Below are positions 9,857 to 17,534 of a stretch of 52,400 nt of DNA, piece after piece. Under the pieces are notes generated by a model. That model was not told where the DNA came from. It did not search any database and saw nothing but the letters and a program-made list of their open reading frames with translations. Both the position numbers and the translations under genes were made by a program. Where the stretch lies: positions 1-52,400 of the forward strand of contig JAFYZR010000045.1 of assembly GCA_017557345.1 (NCBI GenBank), given 5' to 3'. The DNA comes from Paludibacteraceae bacterium (lineage in GTDB: Bacteria > Bacteroidota > Bacteroidia > Bacteroidales > Paludibacteraceae). The stretch's first letter is position 1, and every line of letters begins with the position of its first letter.

Positions 9857-11547
9857 TTTATACGTTGACCCGTTATTGTAAATAATTGCTCGCCCACGAG
9901 GATATACATCTGTCCGCCGATGAGGATTTTCTTTGCGGCCTGCTCGTCAACGGAAGTATTGATAATCTCCGTAGCCGTCTGGCAGGACGTGATATACCGG
10001 TCATATACCGCCCCTGCTCCCGTAGCATTGATTACCACCTTGGTAAATCCTATACCCTGATTTTCACCATAATTCGTAGAGAAAGTCAAAGCGGAAGAAC
10101 CGGATAATACTGCTGTATTATTCCATGTGTAATCTTTCAACGTCTTACCACCCGTTGCCTCAATCGTAGCAATTTGTGTATTGCCCGCTTTGACATCTAA
10201 ATTGCAATATTGTGTTCCTCCGTAGGTACGCATATTTACCTCAATGGACGATAATCCCGCCAAGTCGATTTCTGGTGATGTAAGTATTTTGCCTGCATCA
10301 AGTAGCCAATAAGAATTGTTAGTCCAAGCACCCGTATTGGTCCAGCCGTCTTGATGAGTCTCATCATATGTATATACAGCAGGTGCGCTCCCCCCCTGTA
10401 TCTCCTTATGAGCAAAGACAGCATAATACGTTATATCTGCTGTAACGGCAGGGAAGTCGGCTGCTTTCGTATAAAGCACAGCGGGGGCATTATTGGAAAT
10501 ACCACTAATAGGCGTATTGGTCCAGCCCACAAACTCCGAACTCTCAGAAGAACATGAAGTCGGCGATTCAGGCAAGAGTTCGGGTTTCTTATTCTCCTTA
10601 ATCGAATCAACAGAAAGTTCTTCGCCATTAACCGTCCATGTCACACCATGCTTAATGACAACAATCGGAGTAGAACCGCCACCCTCGCAAGTAGGCGTCA
10701 TGGACGATAAATCAACCGTCTGTCCCACTAAATCGCCCCATATATATTCCACCAGATCGGGATAATCAATAAACGGGTTACGGTTTTTCTGCTCGCCATA
10801 TACACCTTGGTTACGGTCAATCTCTTTCTCCGAAACCGGGTCATTACGATGCCACTGAAGCAAGAAAGAGAGACTGTATGCCGTCAAGTTGGTAGGGCTA
10901 GAAGTAAACATATTACTTCCTTCGCTGGAATTGAGGGTATTATTACGATACCGCGCAACCATATAGAAGAACGTACGTGCGAAGTCTCCTTTGTAACGGT
11001 CATCGGGTTCATATACTTTGCCGGAATAGCCGGATAGTGCCGAATTACCCAATTTGCCCAAAGCATGTTTGTCCGGGTCGCTTGACATACCGTTACTGGA
11101 ACCGGAAACTACTCCATAGGGATAGTTTGATCGCAAGTTATTGACGCGTGCATCGGTTGGATAGACATTAAACATATCCGACACCATGGGTCCGTTCCCC
11201 AGCCATGATTGACAGCACACATGCTCTTTGTTCCAGCCGTCACACAAAGCACTCTGTGCTTTATTGGCATCCTCATAATCAAAACGACAAGTGGAATACA
11301 TATCCCAAAGCGTATCCGCATAGAAATCGGTCTTGAGATAGTGCGGTTCCAGACCTTTGTATGCTATCTCATTGTAGCCCGTTGTGATGCAAGTCTGCAG
11401 CGCATTAAGGATATTATCTGCACCTTTCTTGCCACTTACTCCATTGTAATAGCCATCAGGAATAGCTGCTACGCCCGTTACGACGTTACCCCACGCGCCA
11501 AGCGCACAAGCACAGAGAGCGAGAGTTATAATTACTTGTTTTTTCAT
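9853..11547 (-). CDS. Secreted endonuclease I-family protein with InlB-like, beta and C-terminal tag domains (second of trio)
   Basis: 564 residues with the same architecture as its downstream neighbour. The signal peptide ends near GAWG. The nuclease core (about 25-275) has WNKEHVCCQSWLGNG, DMFNVYPTDARVNNLRSNYP, DPVSEKEIDRNQGV and NPFIDYPDLVEYIWG. An InlB-like module (FVGWTNTP, YYAVFAH), the beta domain (YTYDETHQDGWTNTG) and the tag ILIGGQMYILVG...TGQRIK follow. The last 134 bp are almost identical to the 3' end of the next gene, with three differences. Overlaps of 4 nt at both ends indicate translational coupling in a three-gene operon. A secreted nuclease role follows from the family; specificity is unknown. 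Confidence 0.85.
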   Translation of the reverse strand: MKKQVIITLALCACALGAWGNVVTGVAAIPDGYYNGVSGKKGADNILNALQTCITTGYNEIAYKGLEPHYLKTDFYADTLWDMYSTCRFDYEDANKAQSALCDGWNKEHVCCQSWLGNGPMVSDMFNVYPTDARVNNLRSNYPYGVVSGSSNGMSSDPDKHALGKLGNSALSGYSGKVYEPDDRYKGDFARTFFYMVARYRNNTLNSSEGSNMFTSSPTNLTAYSLSFLLQWHRNDPVSEKEIDRNQGVYGEQKNRNPFIDYPDLVEYIWGDLVGQTVDLSSMTPTCEGGGSTPIVVIKHGVTWTVNGEELSVDSIKENKKPELLPESPTSCSSESSEFVGWTNTPISGISNNAPAVLYTKAADFPAVTADITYYAVFAHKEIQGGSAPAVYTYDETHQDGWTNTGAWTNNSYWLLDAGKILTSPEIDLAGLSSIEVNMRTYGGTQYCNLDVKAGNTQIATIEATGGKTLKDYTWNNTAVLSGSSALTFSTNYGENQGIGFTKVVINATGAGAVYDRYITSCQTATEIINTSVDEQAAKKILIGGQMYILVGEQLFTITGQRIK

Positions 11548-12611
11548 TGTATTCTTTGTCCTTGAAGGTTAAACATCTGTTCGCCGACGATGATATAGAG
11601 TTGGCCGTCCATCAGCACTTTGCGAGCCGCAGGCGCAACCTCAATCTCGTCAATTCCTTGCGATGACTCATTCGCATAAGGAGAGTCCAAAGCAGAAATA
11701 GTCACGCTCTGCCCTTTCTTATTGCCCCATATATACTCCACTAACTCCGGATAATCGATAAACGGATTCCGGTTGCCTTGTTTCTTAGAGCTTTTATTAT
11801 AAATCGGATTTCCATAGATAACCTCGTTACGGATGAGCTCTTTTTCAGAAACAGGGTCAAGTCGATGCCATTTGAGCATCAGTTCAGCCGTATAAGCTTT
11901 CAAGCCATTATTATCGCTGCCAAAAGCGCCACCGGACCAACCGGAGCAGACATCGGAATAACGCGTAGCCATATAGAAATAACTGCGTGCAAGGTCTCCT
12001 TTATATTCATCGTCCGGCTCATAGACGGTAGAAGAATAAGTTGTTGATGCTACATACGTCTGCCCGTTATAAGTATATGAAGTCGTTCCGGCTTTCCATT
12101 CGGATGTTCCTTTCTTGCCGGACTCAGAACATTTGTTCGTCGAATAAGACGTGCCTTTGCCGGAAAACTCTCCGTACAGAAAAGACGAGCGGTTATTATT
12201 GGCTTTTGCGTCCGTTGGGTATATATGAAACGCGTCTGCCACCATCGGGTCTTGTTTATTAAACCATGACTGCGGAACGGTATGTTCGCGATTCATGCCA
12301 TCTCCCACATTTCCGGAAGAAATCCATTTTAATGCGCCATTACAAGTGTACGTGCAATTGGTATAGATGTCCACTACTGTCTTTCCGTCGGCATTTTTGG
12401 TGTCAGACCATTGCATAAGAGTAGCCAAACCGCCATAAGTCACGTTGGTATGACCTTTTATTATATCATGCAAAGCTAGCCTGAGTGCGTTATCTGACTT
12501 ACTATTCGCTGTGGCATAATAAGTTTGTAAAGATACGGACGAATCAACTTCTGCCCATACTAACTGCGCAATAAACAACAGCGCAAAAAAGGTATAAAAA
12601 TGTTTTTTCAT
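11544..12611 (-). CDS. Secreted endonuclease I-family protein, minimal form (first of trio)
   Basis: 355 residues. The signal peptide is MKKHFYTFFALLFIAQLVWA. A full endonuclease I core follows: GMNREHTVPQSWFNK, DAFHIYPTDAKANNNRSSFLYG (the standard H...P.D...N.R arrangement), DPVSEKELIRNEVI and NPFIDYPELVEYIWG. It lacks the InlB-like and beta modules of its two paralogues and goes straight to a tag (ARKVLMDGQLYIIVGEQMF, ending LQGQRIQ). It is closest to the canonical family form. It starts 77 nt after lpdA with no recognisable promoter, so it may be transcribed from upstream. Confidence 0.87.
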   Translation of the reverse strand: MKKHFYTFFALLFIAQLVWAEVDSSVSLQTYYATANSKSDNALRLALHDIIKGHTNVTYGGLATLMQWSDTKNADGKTVVDIYTNCTYTCNGALKWISSGNVGDGMNREHTVPQSWFNKQDPMVADAFHIYPTDAKANNNRSSFLYGEFSGKGTSYSTNKCSESGKKGTSEWKAGTTSYTYNGQTYVASTTYSSTVYEPDDEYKGDLARSYFYMATRYSDVCSGWSGGAFGSDNNGLKAYTAELMLKWHRLDPVSEKELIRNEVIYGNPIYNKSSKKQGNRNPFIDYPELVEYIWGNKKGQSVTISALDSPYANESSQGIDEIEVAPAARKVLMDGQLYIIVGEQMFNLQGQRIQ

Positions 12612-12620
12612 GATAATTAT

Positions 12621-12675
12621 TTTATCGAGGGGTTATCGGTATTATGTCGGTATTATATCGAGGTTTTATCGGATG
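12621..12675. repeat. 11-bp tandem array between lpdA and the nuclease operon
   Basis: Five degenerate 11-bp units of the type TTATCGGTATT fill most of the 77-bp gap. A 19-bp stretch (12633-12651) recurs exactly at 46887-46905 inside another 11-bp array. Confidence 0.75.
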
Positions 12676-12688
12676 TTCCAAGTGCATC

Positions 12689-14029
12689 TCAAGCAATTAT
12701 CTCATGCAATATTTCGCTTACTGTAGGATGCGGAAAAACGACTTGCTGGAATTCCGGCAAAGTATAACCGTTTCGCACGGCAAAGGAAGCAGCAGCAATA
12801 AATTCCGAGCAAGGATTGCCGATACAATGTACGCCTAACACGCTTTGATTTTTCGTATCCACTATCATCTTGCAAAGACCTGTTTCGCCTTCGTTCTCCG
12901 CCATAAACCGGCCGCTAAACGTCATCGGCAGACGACGCACTTCGACGGCTATATTCAGTTCCGCAGCTTGCTGTTCCGTGATACCTACTGAGGCAATCTC
13001 AGGATTCGTATAAACAACCGACGGAATGGCGTTATAGGCGATACGTTGAAGCGGAATCTGCTTGAGCAAGCGGCCTACCATCACTTCCGCTTGACGAGCC
13101 GCTACATGGGCAAGCATGATTTTTCCTGTCACGTCGCCTGCAGCAAATACATTCGGCAGGTTCGTCTTCATAAACTCATCTACCACAATCGCTCCCCTAC
13201 TCAACTCCAGGTCTTTGAGCGCTTCCAGACCTTGCAGATTTGCCCTGCGGCCAACACTCACCAGCACTTTCTCTGCCTCATAAACCTCGCCGTTTGCTGT
13301 CACTTTTCCGCCATCCAAAGACTCCACTTTCGTGCCGGTCAAGATATTGATTCCGGCTTTGCGGTATTTGTCGAGAAGAACGGAAACCACTTCTTGCTCC
13401 AAATTCGGCAAGATCGTCGGCATGGCTTCAATAACCGTAACAGGCACACCTAATTCGTGATAAAGTGTGGCAAACTCCATACCAATGACTCCACCACCCA
13501 CGATGATGATGGAAGCCGGTAATTCAGTTGCAGCAAGCGCGTCGGTCGAGTCCCAAACAGACGGATTATCCTTGATACCGGGAATAGGCGGCACGAAATT
13601 GGACGAGCCCGTACAAATAAGCAGGTTTTCTGCCTCGTAAGTCTCGCCGTTGCAAGCGATAGTGACCAATTCGTCGGTACGATTTACCACATTTGCCGCT
13701 CCGGATACAAGCGTACAATGTTCGTTATTCAGCCGTTGTTTGATACCTGCCACCAGTTTGCGTACAACAATCGTCTTGCGTTTCTGCATAGCCGCGTAGT
13801 CAAAGACTACATTTTCTGCCGTCACACCGTATTTCTGCGCATGCGTGGCGTTAAAATATTGCTTCGCGCCGTAGAGTAGCGACTTCGTAGGGATACAACC
13901 AACGTTCAGGCATGTACCGCCTACTGCGTTTTGCTCAAAAAGCACAACATCTTTGCCTGCCTTCGAGGCTTTCTCTGCAGCGGTATAGCCTGCCGGACCG
14001 CCGCCTATGATGGCAAGAAAATATTTCAT
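12689..14029 (-). CDS. lpdA: Dihydrolipoyl dehydrogenase
   Basis: 446 residues, slightly short for E3 but complete. FAD site IIGGGPAGYTAA at 8-19; redox disulfide GGTCLNVGC with Cys40 and Cys45; NAD-binding IIIVGGGVIGME at about 174-185; second FAD motif NVFAAGDVTGK; C-terminal FPHPTVSE with the catalytic His and Glu. It reoxidises dihydrolipoamide of 2-oxoacid dehydrogenase or glycine-cleavage complexes. No E1, E2 or GcvH gene is nearby, so the complex it serves cannot be told. The 5' flank is a 7-bp repeat array that also holds the stop codon of the serine acetyltransferase gene. Confidence 0.93.
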   Translation of the reverse strand: MKYFLAIIGGGPAGYTAAEKASKAGKDVVLFEQNAVGGTCLNVGCIPTKSLLYGAKQYFNATHAQKYGVTAENVVFDYAAMQKRKTIVVRKLVAGIKQRLNNEHCTLVSGAANVVNRTDELVTIACNGETYEAENLLICTGSSNFVPPIPGIKDNPSVWDSTDALAATELPASIIIVGGGVIGMEFATLYHELGVPVTVIEAMPTILPNLEQEVVSVLLDKYRKAGINILTGTKVESLDGGKVTANGEVYEAEKVLVSVGRRANLQGLEALKDLELSRGAIVVDEFMKTNLPNVFAAGDVTGKIMLAHVAARQAEVMVGRLLKQIPLQRIAYNAIPSVVYTNPEIASVGITEQQAAELNIAVEVRRLPMTFSGRFMAENEGETGLCKMIVDTKNQSVLGVHCIGNPCSEFIAAASFAVRNGYTLPEFQQVVFPHPTVSEILHEIIA

Positions 14030-14032
14030 ATT

Positions 14033-14067
14033 TTCAATTTATGATTTCAATTTATAATTTATTCTTT
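14033..14067. repeat. 7-bp tandem array at the cysE-lpdA junction
   Basis: Five AT-rich 7-bp units of the type TCAATTT/ATAATTT. The array includes the cysE stop codon (14052-14054) and ends 4 nt before the lpdA start. Confidence 0.65.
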
Positions 14068-14741
14068 ATTTTTATCTCCGGTGTCGATTGCAGCACCACG
14101 GAATTAGCCGGCACATCCTGTGTCAGCCAGATGTTTCCGCCTATCGTCGTGTCATGACCGATACGCACACGCCCGAGGATAGAGGTATTCGAATAAACGG
14201 TCACATGGTCTTCCAATATCGGGTGACGAGGCAAGTCAATAGGACGGCCTTCTTCGTCAAACTCAAAGTTCTTCGCTCCCAACGTAACTCCTTGATACAG
14301 AACAACATGCGCGCCGATGATAGTTGTCTCGCCGATAACCACACCCGTACCATGGTCGATGCAGAAATACTCTCCTATCTGCGCAGCTGGATGTATATCG
14401 ATTCCCGTGCGGCTATGTGCCAGTTCCGTTAACATTCGCGGGATACGAGGCACGCCTAACTGATATAACACATGGGCTGTGCGGAAATGCAGCATGGCCT
14501 GCGTAAGCGGATAACTGAGGATAACTTCTCCGCGATCGATTACCGCCGGGTCATTATGCAACACGGCATCCACATCCGTTTGCAGCAATCGGCTGATCTC
14601 CGGCACATACGACCAGAATTCTTCCGGCAGATCCAACGTCTTAGGTGCCTCTGCTACCGGAAAATACTCAGGGAAAACAGCATGGCGCATGTGAGCCATC
14701 AGCTGCTTCAGTTCTTCTATAGTTGGTACTTTTATCATCAA
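14052..14741 (-). CDS. cysE: Serine O-acetyltransferase
   Basis: 229 residues. The N-terminal half is the helical SATase domain. The C-terminal half is a left-handed parallel beta-helix of hexapeptide repeats with the diagnostic IDIHPAAQIGEYF, IDHGTGVVIGETT (His117 and His130 positions), LYQGVTLG and GNIWLT. It acetylates L-serine from acetyl-CoA for cysteine synthesis. It lies 2 nt after the C-GCAxxG-C-C gene. The last codons (KIKNKL) run into the 7-bp array. No cysK is in the window. Confidence 0.9.
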   Translation of the reverse strand: MMIKVPTIEELKQLMAHMRHAVFPEYFPVAEAPKTLDLPEEFWSYVPEISRLLQTDVDAVLHNDPAVIDRGEVILSYPLTQAMLHFRTAHVLYQLGVPRIPRMLTELAHSRTGIDIHPAAQIGEYFCIDHGTGVVIGETTIIGAHVVLYQGVTLGAKNFEFDEEGRPIDLPRHPILEDHVTVYSNTSILGRVRIGHDTTIGGNIWLTQDVPANSVVLQSTPEIKIKNKL

Positions 14742-14743
14742 TA

Positions 14744-15229
14744 TTATTTTTCAAGTGTCCGCAAATATATTCTCACAGCCTCTCCCACCATCTCTGCGCA
14801 AGGACGCTTCTCGTAATACTCCGACGTACGGTCAGCAGGACGAGGGTCTAAATCCATCTTAACCGCACATTGCCCTTTCGGTGCTAAGCCTAACAGCTCC
14901 GCGCAAATCAAACTGCCGTATTTGGCTTTGAATTCTCCCGCCAGCTGTTGTACGAAGGCATAGTTCGCCATCTTGCCGTCATTATCATGCGGCGTCGTGC
15001 TTCCGTTGTGCAAACCGGCCAGCATAAACATGCCGTTGGCAGCACCACAAACAAGTCTCATACGTCCTATTCCACCGCCAAAAGAGGCAGAGAGACGAAA
15101 CGCCAATTGCTCATCCTGGATGCCATATAAATCTGCGCAGGCAGCAAAAACCGACTGCGAACAGTTAAATCCTTGTTTAAATAATTCTATTGCACGTTGC
15201 GCGCGAACTTCTATCTCTTCGCTGGTCAT
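14744..15229 (-). CDS. C-GCAxxG-C-C family protein (putative redox-active)
   Basis: 161 residues with the family's defining cysteines: FNCSQSVF at about 21-28, VCGAANG, SLICAELLG and RPCAEMV. The conserved Gly-rich SASFGGGIGRM precedes the central Cys. The family is often called a redox-active disulfide or metal-binding protein; the function is not established. It heads a probable operon with cysE and lpdA and has a clear promoter at 15255-15285. Sulfur or redox metabolism is a reasonable theme for the operon but is inferred from neighbours. Confidence 0.85.
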   Translation of the reverse strand: MTSEEIEVRAQRAIELFKQGFNCSQSVFAACADLYGIQDEQLAFRLSASFGGGIGRMRLVCGAANGMFMLAGLHNGSTTPHDNDGKMANYAFVQQLAGEFKAKYGSLICAELLGLAPKGQCAVKMDLDPRPADRTSEYYEKRPCAEMVGEAVRIYLRTLEK

Positions 15230-15254
15230 AGTGGATCATTAATCTTTGCGGGTG

Positions 15255-15285
15255 CAAAGATACTGCTTTTTTTTGACATACACAA
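15255..15285 (-). promoter_or_regulatory. Bacteroidota-type promoter for the C-GCAxxG/cysE/lpdA operon
   Basis: TTG at 15283-15285 (-), 20-nt spacer, TATCTTTG at 15255-15262, followed by GCACCC as in several other promoters here. Confidence 0.75.
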
Positions 15286-15310
15286 GAAAAAAACGCCTTT
15301 AGGCGATTTT
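15286..15310 (-). terminator. Intrinsic terminator after the trhA-like gene
   Basis: A CGCC/GGCG stem with loop TTTA, followed on the (-) strand by a run of seven Ts. It lies about 35 nt after the hemolysin III gene and abuts the next operon's promoter. Confidence 0.7.
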
Positions 15311-15342
15311 TATTGAATTATTGCGAGGCAAGAGTAAAGATA

Positions 15343-15993
15343 CTACAGCAGTATTAGCCATGTAGCAATCGTATGACTGAGAGCGCCAAGCGTGATGAAT
15401 ACATGCCAGATAGCATGCCAATAGGCATGTTGCTCGTCCCCGTGGAAAAAATATGCCCCGATGGAATATAAGACACCTTCTGCCACAATCCACCAGAAAG
15501 CCGTGTGTGGCATGTTTTGCCACATGGGCCAAAGAATCAGCAGCGCCACCCATCCCATCGCCAGATAAAGCACAAGTGACAGCCGCGGGTGTTTGCCTAA
15601 CGCGATGAATTTCCCGATGATGCCTGCGATGACACAAGCCCATAAAAAGGCAAAAAGAGTCCAACCTATCCAACCGCCTACCACATACAGGCATATGGGC
15701 GAATAAGACCCTGCAATCATCACATAAATAGATATATGGTCAAAGATGCGGAGACGGGCTTTATGTACGGGCGCAGTAACCGCATGATAAAGCGTCGAAG
15801 AGGCAAACATCAATATCATGCCGATAAGGAATAAAAGAGTACCTGCGATGGCCAGAGCATTCTGTGTCAGAGACAAACGGAACAGCGGCCATACAACCGC
15901 TAATGTGGCTATAAGCGGCAGCAGATGCGTCCATGTATTGGCTTTTTCCTCACCGGACAAACGATCAATATATGCATGCCAACGATTCGTCAT
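15343..15993 (-). CDS. Hemolysin III / TrhA-type seven-TM membrane protein
   Basis: 216 residues from MTNRWHAYIDRL; the longer reading from 16095 overlaps the acyltransferase gene and adds a non-family tail. Seven hydrophobic segments. Family motifs: EKANTWTHL near the N-terminus, SSTLYHAV (about 72-79), IFDHISIYVMIAGSYSP, and a His-rich C-terminus HAIWHVF with HTIATW. Members of the PAQR/YqfA superfamily have conserved Ser, Asp and His residues that suggest a membrane hydrolase; TrhA of E. coli is linked to membrane energetics. It lies 7 nt after the acyltransferase gene, fitting a membrane-lipid context. Confidence 0.88.
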   Translation of the reverse strand: MTNRWHAYIDRLSGEEKANTWTHLLPLIATLAVVWPLFRLSLTQNALAIAGTLLFLIGMILMFASSTLYHAVTAPVHKARLRIFDHISIYVMIAGSYSPICLYVVGGWIGWTLFAFLWACVIAGIIGKFIALGKHPRLSLVLYLAMGWVALLILWPMWQNMPHTAFWWIVAEGVLYSIGAYFFHGDEQHAYWHAIWHVFITLGALSHTIATWLILL

Positions 15994-16000
15994 ACGTTTT

Positions 16001-16654
16001 TCATTGTCTGTTGTACCACTCCTCCAAGCGCTCGTTGAACTCGCGTCTGGTGAGGCTCTGTGCCCATGTTTTGACGTCTGAAGTATGGTCCTCAAAAACC
16101 ATCGTTACCGTGCGACGCCATTTCCATTGTTTGGGTTTGAGTTTGGACCATCGGCTGGACTCGAGGCCGCGCATACGGCATAGGATAACACGAACGTTTT
16201 CCGGTAACTCACGGCATACCTCATAGGCCATGCGACGGTTGCCTATTATCTCTTTATCCACCAGTTTGACATGTCCGGACGGATAGAAACAGATCTGTTT
16301 GCCTTCCGCCAGACTCTCAATCGCGATACGACTGAGTTGCCCTGCCGCAGTTGCTCCCTCTGCGCGTGTCATGGCACTCTTGTTGAGATCCGGCACCTCG
16401 ATAGCATCAGCCTTGCGCAGGATATATCCGTACACCTTATGCCGCATGAAGAACTCATCTCCCATCGGGCGGATAGGCAGCCACCACACCTGCGAGAAAA
16501 GGATAAGCGGATCCACATAGGCCGTGTGGTTCGGTAGCACCAGATGCGTGCTGGTGTCTCTGAGCAGTTCTTCGCCCGTCACCTGAATATCGTAATGCAG
16601 GCGGAAAAGGAACTTAAATATTTTGCCTATTGTATAGCGATTCACTATTTCCAA
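16001..16654 (-). CDS. 1-acyl-sn-glycerol-3-phosphate acyltransferase-like protein (PlsC family)
   Basis: 217 residues. The PlsC block I is PNHTAYVD (His43-x4-Asp48), followed by IRPMGDEFFM, then FYPSGH in the place of the usual PEGT block III. It should transfer an acyl group to lysophosphatidate or a related acceptor at the membrane. There is no ATG at the expected start: the reading begins with TTG at 16652-16654, or GTG three codons on, inside a 7-bp repeat array, with a stop six codons upstream. The array overlaps the end of the HAD gene 22 nt away. It is upstream of the TrhA-like gene in the same operon. Confidence 0.82.
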   Translation of the reverse strand: MEIVNRYTIGKIFKFLFRLHYDIQVTGEELLRDTSTHLVLPNHTAYVDPLILFSQVWWLPIRPMGDEFFMRHKVYGYILRKADAIEVPDLNKSAMTRAEGATAAGQLSRIAIESLAEGKQICFYPSGHVKLVDKEIIGNRRMAYEVCRELPENVRVILCRMRGLESSRWSKLKPKQWKWRRTVTMVFEDHTSDVKTWAQSLTRREFNERLEEWYNRQ

Positions 16655-16685
16655 TTTCCAATTTACAATTTACAATCTACAATTC
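16644..16685. repeat. 7-bp tandem array spanning the HAD stop and the acyltransferase start
   Basis: Six 7-bp units (CCAATTT, ACAATTT, ACAATCT). The array contains the HAD stop (16677-16679) and the TTG start of the acyltransferase (16652-16654). Confidence 0.8.
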
Positions 16686-17342
16686 ATGGATAATATCCAT
16701 AAGACTGTCCTTCTGCCGATCGAAGAATAGAGCATCGATGCCGGCAGCCTGCGCGCCTAACACATCGGTCGTCATGCTGTCACCTATCATCAGCACCTCA
16801 TTGGCCTGCATGCCGCAGCGACGCAAAGACTCCTCATAAAAACGTATGTCCGGCTTGTCATAACCGATATCCATCGAGATGAATGTATCTTCGAAATAAT
16901 GCAGTATTCCTGCATGCTCGAGGCGGCTACGCTGCAGATGACCGAAGCTATTCGATGCCGCGAACAGACGGTAGCCTTTCGACTGAAGCGCTTCAAGCAT
17001 CTCACGGGCATTTGGAACCAAGGTATGCGTCTTGCCCCACGCCTCACGAAAAGAATGTTTGAAAGGATCTACCGCCTCAACAGGATAACCGGCTTTCTCG
17101 CAGAACTCCGCGGGATACAGATCCATCACTTCGGCTATCGTGTGCATACCATGTTTCGCCTCCGAGAAGAGTCGTCCGGAAACCGCAAAAAACAAGTCAA
17201 ATAATTCATCCTCACTCATCCCTAATTCGCTAATTCGAGAATCCCTAATTCGCTCAATCGCCACATCAAATGCCTCCCGACAACATGGGATGTAATCGAG
17301 CAAGGTGTCATCTATATCTATAAAAATTGCCTTATAGCGCAT
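16677..17342 (-). CDS. HAD-family noncanonical nucleotidase (YjjG-like)
   Basis: 221 residues from MRYKAIFIDIDD, which gives the usual spacing to motif I (D9-I-D11-D-T). Other HAD motifs: ASNSFGHLQ (motif II), GYDKPDIRFYEESL (motif III Lys) and MIGDSMTTDVLGAQAAG (motif IV). This pattern fits YjjG/YfnB-type pyrimidine nucleotidases, which remove phosphate from noncanonical nucleotides. Residues about 30-42 (RIRDSRISELGM) lie in the cap domain and are encoded by a 7-8-bp repeat array at 17219-17260, an in-frame insertion. The gene diverges from tRNA-Pro. Confidence 0.83.
   Translation of the reverse strand: MRYKAIFIDIDDTLLDYIPCCREAFDVAIERIRDSRISELGMSEDELFDLFFAVSGRLFSEAKHGMHTIAEVMDLYPAEFCEKAGYPVEAVDPFKHSFREAWGKTHTLVPNAREMLEALQSKGYRLFAASNSFGHLQRSRLEHAGILHYFEDTFISMDIGYDKPDIRFYEESLRRCGMQANEVLMIGDSMTTDVLGAQAAGIDALFFDRQKDSLMDIIHEL
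17219..17260. repeat. In-frame 7-8-bp array inside the HAD gene
   Basis: Five units close to CCTAATTC/GCTAATTC. The same unit occurs in intergenic arrays at 19391 and 41104. It encodes about 13 residues in the cap domain. Confidence 0.75.
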
Positions 17343-17357
17343 TTTTTTCTTAAAATA

Positions 17358-17389
17358 TTTGCACAACTCAAAAAAATGTAGTACCTTTG
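17358..17389 (+). promoter_or_regulatory. Bacteroidota-type promoter for tRNA-Pro
   Basis: TTTG at 17358-17361, a spacer of 20 nt, and TACCTTTG at 17382-17389, 28 nt before the mature tRNA. Confidence 0.75.
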
Positions 17390-17416
17390 CACCCGCTTTT
17401 CAAAAATGGGACGCGA

Positions 17417-17491
17417 CGGGTAGTAGTTCAGCCCGGTTAGAATGCCTGCTTTGGGAGCAGGAGGTCGTGAGTTCGAATCTCGCCTACCCGA
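17417..17491 (+). tRNA. tRNA-Pro (anticodon TGG)
   Basis: 75 nt. The acceptor arms CGGGTAG and CTACCCG pair fully. The anticodon stem is CCTGC/GCAGG with loop TTTGGGA, giving anticodon TGG. The T-loop GTTCGAATC is intact, and the discriminator base is A. CCA is not encoded. Confidence 0.96.
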
Positions 17492-17501
17492 CTACCTGAC
17501 T

Positions 17502-17533
17502 CGGGAGTCCACGTGACTCCCGTTTCTTTTTTT
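17502..17533 (+). terminator. Intrinsic terminator after tRNA-Pro
   Basis: Perfect 8-bp stem CGGGAGTC/GACTCCCG with loop CACGT, followed by TTTCTTTTTTT. It begins 10 nt after the tRNA. Confidence 0.9.
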
Positions 17534-17534
17534 A

